A stretch of 64,000 nt of DNA, from assembly GCA_009746045.1 (NCBI GenBank), contig RPFO01000123.1:1120410-1184409 (forward strand), written 5' to 3'. The notes beneath the pieces were generated by a model, which worked only from the letters and a program-made list of their open reading frames with translations, was not told where the DNA came from and ran no database searches. Shown piece after piece: positions 56,205-64,000 of the stretch (its first letter is position 1; every line of letters begins with the position of its first letter). Source of the DNA: Mesostigma viride. Its lineage: Eukaryota > Streptophyta > Mesostigmatophyceae > Mesostigmatales > Mesostigmataceae. The position numbers and the translations under genes are program-made.

Positions 56205-56342
56205 CATGTGGGTACCAATGAGGAACCTATACACAACCGGAAGGAGGGAGGATGCCCTAGGTAGCTTCTCTCATTGCCGCAAGTGGGCTGACCATGTGCA
56301 GCTAGAGGACTGTCTCTGCATCGTGGTACAGGCCCAACTGTG
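56205..56342. repeat. Flanking direct repeat, left copy
   Basis: Aligns with 61246-61386 in the same orientation (GTACCAATGA, GAACCTATACACAAC, GGAGGGAGG, GCCCTAG, TTCTCTCA, GTGGGC, CTCTGCAT, ACAGGCC in order). It lies in the 3' flank of the helicase gene. Confidence 0.65.
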
Positions 56343-56364
56343 ATTGCAATGTACCACAAGTAGG

Positions 56365-56576
56365 AGTTATTATAAATAGTGACGGAACCTTTTTGCCACT
56401 TGGCAATTAGGTCCGTCACTATTTATCCGGGGAAAACCACTCGCCGGTATCAATTCGGCGCCACGTTCACGTGGACTTAACGCGGAATAGATACCGGCGA
56501 GTGGTTTTCACCGGATAAATAGTGACGGACCTAATTGCCAAGTGGCAAAAAGGTTCCGTCACTATTTATAATAACT
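56365..56576. mobile_element. Near-perfect foldback palindrome, MITE
   Basis: 212 bp from AGTTATTATAAATAGTGACG to its complement. Each arm is itself palindromic (AAATAGTGACGGA...TCCGTCACTATTT around TGCCACTTGGCA), and the two arms surround a short loop (CGGCGCCACGTTCACGTGG). A single additional arm with a few changes lies at 56783-56862. Confidence 0.85.
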
Positions 56577-56616
56577 AAGACCTCGTAAGTCGGGGGTTCG
56601 AATCCCTGTGGTGACA
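56577..56616 (+). other. tRNA-like 3' half (Thr-CGT-like)
   Basis: Immediately after the foldback arm, an anticodon-loop-like CTCGTAA (CGT at 56584-56586), a T-arm with a perfect B box (GGTTCGAATCC) and TGGTGACA follow in tRNA order. TGGTGAC can pair with GTCACTA at the end of the foldback arm. No D-arm is present, so this is a tRNA relic or tRNA-derived sequence, not a working gene. Confidence 0.45.
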
Positions 56617-56782
56617 CGGGTATTTCCGAATTATACCGGAAGGATTTGATCAATACCAGAAGGCCAAACGAAAGCGCCAGAAGGGAAAATATGCCCGGTC
56701 GGAATATCGTAGCGAGATTCGGTACTGCAGTAGGCATCAGCGGTATGATAGATATCGACCCCCACACTACCTACGACGTTTT

Positions 56783-56862
56783 AGTTATTATAAATAGTGA
56801 TGGAACCTTCGTGCCACTTGGCAATTAGGTCCGTCACTATTTATCTGGCGAAAACCACCTCC
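56783..56862. repeat. Solo arm of the foldback element
   Basis: Copy of the left arm (AGTTATTATAAATAGTGATG onward) with about four substitutions. Its flank (complement of CTACGACGTTTT) resembles the tRNA-like sequence next to the right arm. Confidence 0.75.
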
Positions 56863-57397
56863 ACCACCTCCGCCTTAGCAGCCCAGCTCCAACGGCAGAC
56901 GCTTGTCAACCTCCGCGAGGAGGCCGAGCTCGCCAAGCGCATCCTCAACGTCATTGTCAAGAACTTCGACATGGAGGAAGGTGAGATTTCCGAGAAGCTT
57001 ACGCGTGCGTTTGAGAGAGAAATCCTTGGTCGCATGGGTCTTAATGGTGAGATCGACCTGGTCGCCCACCGCCTTTCCCGGCCGCGCGCGGGGTAAGGCA
57101 GGGGCGCCCCCGCTCCTTCTCACCTTTAAGAACCCGGCGGACAAGATTTCTTTTCTCCGACGCCGCAAGCGGCTCGAGAAGACTCTCTTCACCATTGACG
57201 ACGACTTGACCCTGGCGCAGCAACAACGGCGACGGGAGCTATGGCCGACCTACCTCCAGCTCCGGCAGACCAAGGCGGGGCAGCCGGTGTACTGGAAGGG
57301 GGCGGCCATCTACGTCGGCCACAAGCCCTGGCAGGCGACCCCCGCGGCCCCCGCGACTCCAGACGCCCCAGCTTATAGTAGGGGAATACAGCAGTAG
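56863..57397 (+). pseudogene. LINE ORF1-like fragment, frameshifted
   Basis: The first half reads LREEAELAKRILNVIVKNFD, and after a frame break near 57090 the second half reads FLRRRKRLEKTLFTIDDDLT, then QQQRRRELWPTYLQLRQ and VYWKGAAIYVGHKPW. This tail is the recognisable C-terminal region of algal L1-type ORF1 proteins (nucleic-acid-binding). There is no ORF2 downstream. The minus-strand copy at 58921-60243 is its relative. Confidence 0.65.
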
Positions 57398-57754
57398 TAG
57401 TGTAGAATAGATAGACCGTGGCCATGTACATGTAAGCCTCCTATGTAGGCACTATACCAGCTGAGCCACGAGCATTATTTAACCATGTACATGTGTGCCT
57501 ATGATGTGCCACACTCCAGATGATGCCTAGTTTTATTTAGTTATGCTGTGCCCATGCAGAGAGCTGCTCTCTGCTGAGATGCCACGCTCCAGTTTTTGTA
57601 TAGCTGCATGATGATCTTCCTCCCCCGTGCCAGGATCCCCCCCTTAGGCGGGTTGAACCTGAGACAGCATGGTGGTGCAGGTGCCCGGTGGTGCACCTAG
57701 AGCAGGGGTAGCTTACATTCCCACCCTTGCATGAAGTAGCCTAGAATGTATTAA
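57398..57754. other. Repeat-island spacer, no gene seen
   Basis: Non-coding. Contains an A-box-like sequence on the minus strand (GTGGCTCAGCTGGTA near 57452-57467) but no matching tRNA body. Confidence 0.4.
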
Positions 57755-58401
57755 CCCCTCCACCGTCTCTGACTCGTGGCTAAAATGAGTCACGAGTTGC
57801 ACAGTATGCCACAGGTGCCCCCATTCAGCCTAATTATTTTTTCTAGACCATACAAGGAACCAAGCATAACCATATTAGGGCCCACCTGGGGGCCGTATAG
57901 TGGGTGGTCCCAGCGCTAGGCCCCCCTGCTGTACAAATAGCTCCCCCTCAGGGGGGTACTGTGAGTGTGCGCGGTGACACCCTTATAATGGATGATAGAC
58001 CCCTTTCCTCGATGAGTTGACCCTGGGGTTGGTTTTGTTTGTAGATAGATTTTTTAGTTAGAATGGGATACAAACACTAAAAATTGTAACTGCCCCAGGG
58101 ACCCATCAGTTGGTGCTAAAAATAACGGGGTTTTTTCCCTACTACTCAGACAGCTGTGCACCAGGGTACCCCATGAGTACCCCCTTGACTTTGACCAGGG
58201 CTTCCACCCTGATACGGTGGTCAACTACGGTCAGACAAGTGACAGTCCTACGGATAGAGCGAATCTAGATCTTTTCTGTGGTCTAGTTGGTTCCCGCCAA
58301 AACCTTCCCGCCGAATCCCTACAGCGCGCACAAACTCGTCACAGAAGGTGAGGCATGAGAAAAACTCGCAGTAAAAAATCGGCACGAGGACGGTTGAGGG
58401 G
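57755..58401. mobile_element. Non-autonomous piggyBac-like element, TTAA target duplication
   Basis: Termini CCCCTCCACCGTC and GACGGTTGAGGGG (13 bp, one mismatch) are flanked on both sides by TTAA (57751-57754 and 58402-58405), the signature of piggyBac insertions. The left subterminal region holds the palindrome ACTCGTGGC...GTCACGAGT. It is 647 bp with no transposase frame. Confidence 0.7.
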
Positions 58402-58405
58402 TTAA

Positions 58406-58920
58406 ATAATAATATAGCACATGCAGTACATATTGTGTGGATCACGCAAAGTTAGGTGCATAATATGTGACATCTGTAGAGATTCATTAATTAATTAATT
58501 AAAATCATAGCTCCGTGCGGAGCATATGTAACACATAGCCCTGAGAAAGGGGCATCTATGGGTTTGTAATACAATCAGGGCGACAACCTGCTGGTGTAGG
58601 ATGTACAACTATCACCTGCTCTGGGTGCACAAGGTGCACCTGCACCGCCATGATGGTTCATGCCTCCTAAACAAGCACAGGCACACAAGGCGGCTTGAGG
58701 AGAGGGCCTAGAAGGCCTGCATGACATATGGGGTGGAAGGTATGTGGCTAGGCTATAACTGGGGCACACATGGCCTCTCAGCAGAGAGTAACTCCCTGCA
58801 TGGGCAAAGCATGACTCGAAATTGCTACGGCTGTTACATAAGGGCGGGTGTGGGCCCATCACGTAGGCATACATGGCCACGTCACTAAGCTTTCTAGTCT
58901 ACACTACTGCTATATATTCC
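58406..58920. other. Repeat-island spacer, no gene seen
   Basis: Non-coding; includes an AATT microsatellite at about 58483-58502. Confidence 0.4.
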
Positions 58921-60243
58921 CTAGGCTGGGGTGGCTGGGGTGGCTGCGGCGGCAGGGGTCGCCTGCCAGGGCTTGTGGGCGACGTAGATGTCCGCCCCCT
59001 TCCAGTAGACCGGCTTCTGCCCCGCCGTCTGCCGAAGCTGGAGGTAGGTCGGCCATATGTAGCTCCCGTCGCCGTTGTTGCTGCGTCAAGGTCAAGTCCT
59101 CGTCCAGCGTGTAGGATGTCCCCCCAAGCCGCTTGCGACACTTGAGGAACTCCATCTTATTATCCGCCACGGTGTCAAAGGTGCCGAGGAGCAAGGGGGA
59201 GCTACTAGGGGCCGGCCTTATACCCTGCAAGCGGGGAAGGCGAGTCACCCCCCGCGGCTTGCATGCCCTTAATTACCAGTGATAGCCACGGGGACAAGGA
59301 TTTTGTTCTCAAACGCCAGGGCAAGGGTCTCGGAGGTCTCGTCCTGCAGAGGGTCGAAGTGCTTGACTATGACGTTAAGGCTGCGCTTGGCGAGCTCGGC
59401 CTCCTCGCGGAGGTCCAGCGGCTGCTGCTTAAGCTGGGCGGCCGGCGACGGCGGAGGTGGTGGAGGTGGCGTGCTGTCCACTCAGGTCGGGATGGGAGGA
59501 GCATCGCCGGCAGGGCCAGCAGGGGCTGGCCGAGCGGCGATGTCCTTCACCGCCTGGGCAGTGATTCCGGCGGTGTTCTGCAAGCATTCGATGGCTATGG
59601 CATTGTCCTGCAGGCGCTTGTCGATGGCGAGGAGCTGGGCGGTGAGGGCGTCGGTTGTGGTGGAGGTGGAGGCGAGGAGCTTGGAGGTGGCGGTGGTGGT
59701 GGAGGAGAGGAGGGGAAGCTCGGCAGCCAGCGTGCCACCCATGGCCGCCACATCTGCGGCGAGGGGTGTCACGTGCTGCATGAGGCCGGCCTGGTTGATG
59801 ATGGAGCGGATTTCGGAGGTGGAATTCATGGAAGTGGGGGCCCAGATCTCGGCGACAGAGCGCCCGAGGAGGGAGCAGAGCTGAAGGCGGGGGCGGGGGT
59901 AGCTGGACAGATTCGGGGCGAAAGTGCCGACCACGCGGCCAGGCAGAGTGAGGCGACCAAGGACGTCAAGGTGCTGGCACAGGGCAAGAAGCGAGGTGCG
60001 CGACCCGTAGAAGACGGCACTCATAAACTGGGTGGGAGCTGCGTGGCAGTGTGTCCACCATGCGGCTGATTTGGCGTCGAAGTCGATTTCTTTCCAGCCC
60101 GGCTCGGCAGGGGGCGGATCCTCATGCAGGGCGGCTGCGTTTAGGCTCAGGCGATGCAGAGGCGAGGCAAGCCCGTGAGGGGGCTGGGCAACCACCAGTG
60201 CACGACTAGTGTCACCGCTGCCTTCCGGGCTGTAGATATGCAT
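58921..60243 (-). pseudogene. LINE ORF1-like pseudogene
   Basis: The longest frame starts at the ATG at 60243. It reads through a 253-aa Ala/Leu/Thr-rich coiled-coil-like region to an in-frame TGA at 59482, continues in frame through the LREEAELAKRSLNVIVKHFD segment, then shifts frame twice. The C-terminal RRKRLEGT-type motif (here FLKCRKRLGGTSYTLDEDL) is broken by CATA inserted relative to the plus-strand copy, between ELW-like codons. The tail VYWKGADIYVAHKPW persists in another frame. It is the fuller of the two ORF1 copies and shows the N-terminal half missing from 56863-57397. Confidence 0.65.
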
Positions 60244-60533
60244 TCAAGATTGTGTTTTCGATCAATAGACCTGTACGCACGCATGCTTGCAGTTCACATA
60301 AATTCACGCCGGCCGGGGATCTTGGAGTAAGTACAAACTCAAGGTGCGGCTCTGCATGCACAATCAATTAAATTAAAAGCACGTGACTGCCGGTGTAACG
60401 ATTTTTCTAACTATAGATTAGCATATACATTAGATTAGCATATAGTACTCCGCGGCATGCCCATGCGCATGACACGCAAGTACTTAATTACTTCTACTTA
60501 CTTACTTACTAATTACAGTCACTTACTTACTTA

Positions 60534-61086
60534 TATAAATTAAATTAAATTATAACATGACGAGATCATGTAGCACATATTCCCTTGCTGGATGGATGGA
60601 GGTTGGCAAAGCCGCGAAACCGAACTAGTTAACTCTAAGCTACTCTAATATAGAAAACCCTAACTATTCTACTCAGCAAAGCGCCCCCTCCTCTTGGGTG
60701 GGGGGGGCACTTGCCCACAGGGGCGGGCGTATGAGCCTGGACAATCATCTTCCACGTACCTCTTCTGGTTCTGCATGCATTGCAGTCCAAGCTAGAAAGA
60801 GGATGTGAATGTACGTGATGTTCACATGGGGCTGGGACCACTAGGTCGGCGCGCCAGCAACGTACTGCTGTGGGTAGGTCATGACATGTTTGCCTACCTT
60901 CTTAGGTATGTCCTTGGGGCCAGGCCAGGTCAGGATATGCCGCCCTGGCTGGCCAAGCCGCTGGGGGCCGGCCAGACCTAGGTCGGTGTCTACCTGGCTG
61001 GTGCGAGCGAGATGTCCTACGAATGCTATCCTGCGCTGTCTAATCTCGTCCAAAATGCGAGGCATGCCCTGGTACAAAGACTCTAA
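60534..61086 (-). mobile_element. LINE 3' end, copy C
   Basis: The most complete of three copies. Minus-strand reading gives RQRRIAFVGHLARTSQVD followed by WPGPKDIPKKVG, the post-RT C-terminal region seen in many LINE ORF2 proteins, then VQAHTPAPVGK, a broken terminus and 3' UTR, ending in an AATTT-type tail at 60534-60552. Confidence 0.75.
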
Positions 61087-61245
61087 AGATCTTACTTAGT
61101 ACTCACTCTCTTCTTAGTACTCACTCTCTTCTTAGTACTTACTCACTTCTTAGTACTTACTCTCTCAAGATCTTACTTATTTAGTACTTACTTAAGTACT
61201 TCCTTACTTCCTTACTTACTCAGTTATACTTACTTACTTTGTCAC
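61087..61245. repeat. CTTA-rich low-complexity tract
   Basis: Repeated CTTAGTACTCACT and CTTACTTAC units. Confidence 0.8.
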
Positions 61246-61386
61246 GTGGGTACGTACCAATGAAGGAACCTCTTAACCCTATACACAACTCGAGGAGGGA
61301 GGGCGCCCTAGATTAGTTCTCTCACTGCCTCGAGTGGGCAGGCCACAGAGGACTCTCTGCATGCAACATGATGCAGGCCATGCAAC
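61246..61386. repeat. Flanking direct repeat, right copy
   Basis: Counterpart of 56205-56342, in the 3' flank of the sulfotransferase-like gene. Confidence 0.65.
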
Positions 61387-61636
61387 TTTGGGTGCATGAT
61401 TGCAAGCATGCACAAGAAAGGCGGCAGGAAAATATTGGCATGGACGTATTGCTTGATTTTTCAGTTGAACGGAAGCCACAGCGTCAAGCAAGTTGCCTAC
61501 TGTGAGAGTCCAGCAACAATGCTGTGGCTGCAATCCAACACTACTGCAATTCTGAAGCTATGGAGTTCCAGCTTGAGTTTGTTAACTTGTCAAATGGACA
61601 GCCCGTGTTGCAACATCCCCGTGATTTCCCCACGTG

Positions 61637-62554
61637 TTACTTACTGGACGTGCCAACGTGGAACTTCAAATCCGGCTGTCTATGCGCAAGCAACGTCGCA
61701 AATTTCTGGTTTGGCTCGCGGAACAGCTTATCCAGCAGTGCCCGCGTCTGCGGGAGCATGCCTTGGTCATACTTGCCGCCGCCACGACTGCTAGCAACTT
61801 CCCGCAGAAACACATCATCCCACAGGGCATGGCCAGGTGGCGGCACATCCACCCCAACATGGCAGAAGACAGCAGAAAGCACTCGCTGGGAAGTCTCAGG
61901 TCCCTGGTTCGCCAACTCCTCTTCCTGGATCAAGAGCAGATTGCTTCTATTCGCGCCACCCTTAAGCCAGGCCGCATAGTGCACATGATAGAAGCTGCTC
62001 ATAAGCAGCGCCATGCCCTCCACGCCATGCTCTGGGCACTGGACAAGCCGGCTGGCTTCGTAGGCAGCGCTGGGTGGCTGGCCATCATCATCCTGGCCCG
62101 CAGAAGCAGACCCCGGCTTCTTCCTCGTGTAGTGATGCGTGCAGGACAACACGCGGTCTGCAGCTTCCTGCCCTTGGGAGGGAAAGGATGAGGATGCCTG
62201 CCTCCCGTCACCACCCTTGTCCTTGCTCATACCTGCGCCTGCGTCTTGCCGGCCCTTCTCTCCTCCACCACTTGGCTCGTCTGCCTGCGTCTCGTAATCC
62301 TTGTCATCCTCCAAACCCAAGCGCCCCCTGTGGCGGGAAATGTGAGTCGTGCTCCGATGGCCCGGCTCCTCTGCGGGGTCAGGTGAGCCGCTGGGCTCCC
62401 CCTCCTGCAGCTCACCGAGGCCCTCAAGCTGTGCTTCTGCCTGGCCATCCGCATGATTACGACCACCACTGCCGTCTTCAGCATGATCGCTATCATCACT
62501 GCCACCCATATCATCATCGTCGTCGTCGTCATCATCATGATCATTATCATCATT

Positions 62555-62596
<42 letters not shown>

Positions 62597-63831
62597 GTCA
62601 TCGTCATTGCTAACAGTAACGTCCCCGATAGCGACATCCTCTGCGAGTGCTCCCACCCCGCACAGCACATCGCACATGTCGTCGCGCACGTCCATGTACC
62701 CCTGCAGCACGCAGGCGTCCAACCCCTTGATGACAGCACACGCACGCAGCATGGGCACCGCCGCAGCCATGACGGCATGAAAGGCCTCGGGCGTGAGCCC
62801 ACGGCCCTTGCCGCAGCCACACATCTGGTGGGTTACGGGGTCAACATGGGCTGAGTCAGCACACTTGGGAGTGCACCAGGCTTGCCACGTGGCGAGCACC
62901 TGCTCGCCCGGCTCCTGCGCCACCATTAGCACGCGTGTAGACGGCAGCAAAGTGAACAGCTCCTTCACCGCCCAGTCCAGGTGGGGCTCCTGGGGACTTT
63001 TCCCTTTGAATGGCGGCAAACGGGGGCGCAGACCTTGGCCCAGCAGGTCCTGTCGTGCACCGGGACAAGCGCAAGAAAAAGGGCACCAACGCACCAGCTC
63101 CCATCACTTTGCGTGGGCATGGATAGCCCAGCTTGTGCGCGTGTGCGTGTGCGTGCGTGTGTGTTTGTTTGTTTGTATGCTTTGTGCGCGTGTGCGTGTT
63201 TGTGCTTACGCGCCTGTATGTGCATGTGCGGGACCAGGGGTAAGCCCAAGTGCGCATGTCTTTGCTAGATGGGATATATAGCAAAGATAAATGTAGACCG
63301 TGGCGGAGGCATGCTTGACCGTTCGGCGCGCGATGGCGCATCTCAGGATCTCGCAAGACTCCTGTCCCGTCTCTTCAACAACCGCACTCCTGTGCACTGG
63401 CCAACCTCCAGTCATCGCTCCTGACCTTGTAACAGCTGGCATCCGCTCCTTACCATGTACTAGGTGGCATCCATCCTTAGCTAGAAACAGCTGGCATCCG
63501 CTCCTTACCGCGTACTAGGTGGCATCCATCCTTAGCTTGAAACAGCTGGCATCCGCTCCTTACCTTGTAGTAGGAGGCATCCATCCTTGGCTTGTAACAG
63601 CTGGCATCCGCTCCTTACCTTGTAGTAGGTGGCATCCGCATCGCCCATGACGACAGACATGAGCCGGGGCAGGCCTCCTTCCTCGTTCCTCTCCCTGTGT
63701 GCCACCACCTCGGAGGCGTGTTGTCGCTGAATGGCCGCGAAATAGCTCAGGTAGCTCTGCACCTGCTTGGCACTGGCAAAGCGCTGGCTGAACAGGTGGA
63801 TCTCTTTCGCAGCCAGCTGGTTGGATGCAAC
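61637..63831 (-). CDS. Sulfotransferase-like protein, 5' part beyond the window
   Basis: Two exons are visible: 63831-63619 (71 codons, phase 0 at both ends) and 62989-61637 (450 aa plus stop). The first ends MSVVMGDADATYYK, where PAPS sulfotransferases have a GEATPSY-like segment. The second opens with LLPSTRVLMVAQEPGEQVLA at the 3'-phosphosulfate-binding position and finishes with SFYHVHYAAWL, LLLIQEEELA and GMLPQTRALLDKLFREPNQK, the C-terminal signature of carbohydrate sulfotransferases. The N-terminal PAPS P-loop must lie in upstream exons. Oddities: the 3'-binding motif lacks the usual Arg (QEPGEQ) and Ser, and a poly-Asp block (about 62495-62610) with an acidic Ser/Gly/Gln linker is inserted mid-domain. 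It may be a divergent enzyme acting on wall or matrix glycans, or a catalytically weakened one. Confidence 0.7.
63430..63618 (-). repeat. 55-bp tandem copies of the exon end and donor, sulfotransferase-like intron
   Basis: On the gene strand the exon end TACTACAAG-GTAAGGAGC is followed by about 3.5 units, GTAAGGAGCGGATGCCAGCT plus 35 bp ending GCCWCCTACTACAAG, so the junction itself is the repeating unit. Copies decay with distance from the true donor. Confidence 0.85.
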
Positions 63832-64000
63832 CTGCAGGGGGGGAGGAGGGAAGGCAGGGATAGGAACCAGAAACAGGAAACACTCAAACCTACTCCTAGC
63901 TTAGTTAATGTGCCTTACTCGCTCCAGCTCTAAGCTGAGTTTTGGTACAATATTCCATTCGCTCAGGGTAGTATGAGATGTGTGGCTAGGCTCAGCAGTG
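63832..64000. other. Intron of the sulfotransferase-like gene, continuing past the window
   Basis: No exon recognised. The acceptor of the 63619-63831 exon (CCCCCTGCAG on the minus strand) lies at its left edge. Confidence 0.5.

Noticed and set aside
57430-57480. tRNA gene on the minus strand
   Set aside because: A-box-like GTGGCTCAGCTGGTA is present, but no T-arm/B box or acceptor pairing follows.
62453-62854. ILE/VAL/HIS-rich plus-strand frames
   Set aside because: Antisense of the poly-Asp microsatellite in the sulfotransferase-like exon.

Overview
The window is nuclear DNA of a eukaryote with a plant-type gene set, most likely a green alga. Coding exons are GC-rich and introns are numerous, with GT-AG borders (donors mostly GTGAGT, GTGGGT or GTAAG). 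One gene is a land-plant-style CLASP, a TGTAA poly(A)-type signal follows the helicase gene, and carbohydrate-modifying enzymes (a glycosyltransferase-like and a sulfotransferase-like protein) fit an organism with an elaborate extracellular matrix. I cannot name the species.

Layout. 1-2011: intergenic sequence with an inverted-repeat element and AATT microsatellites. 2012-6393 (minus): a two-exon gene for a type II membrane protein resembling Golgi glycosyltransferases of the O-fucosyltransferase type; its intron holds a TAA-flanked MITE. 6735-18856: a mobile-element nest. A complete, young Ty3/gypsy chromovirus (7260-18048; 572-bp LTRs, GTGGC target duplication) sits inside a minus-strand LINE 3' end, and a second LINE 3' end lies beside it in inverted orientation. 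19868-42191 (minus): a 26-exon CLASP gene whose exons join into one open frame of 1,623 codons. Its introns carry MITEs and many minisatellites. 42192-43577: divergent promoter region. 43578-56044 (plus): a nine-exon DEAH-box helicase of the DHX37/ECM16 type, 1,873 aa. 56045-61636: a repeat island between convergent genes (foldback palindrome with a tRNA-like 3' half, two decayed LINE ORF1 copies in inverted orientation, a TTAA-flanked piggyBac-like MITE, another LINE 3' end) bracketed by a pair of about 140-bp direct repeats. 61637-63831 (minus): the 3' two exons of a sulfotransferase-like gene that runs off the right edge.

Two observations stand out. First, the Ty3 element looks like a spliced, retrovirus-style genome. 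An extra small ORF for an RNase H1 hybrid-binding (viroplasmin-like) domain lies entirely inside a predicted leader intron, upstream of a single-frame Gag-Pol with a chromodomain. A third ORF after pol has its own splice acceptor just before its ATG. Second, in two unrelated host genes the last bases of an exon plus the splice donor are tandemly copied into the following intron (CLASP exons 6, 9, 15, 24 and possibly 25; the sulfotransferase). This suggests a recurrent process that duplicates exon-donor junctions and lengthens introns or creates alternative donors.

How the host genes relate: CLASP (microtubule plus ends), the helicase (small-subunit ribosome assembly) and the two glycan enzymes are independent single genes; there is no operon-like logic. 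CLASP and the helicase are divergently transcribed from a 1.4-kb interval.
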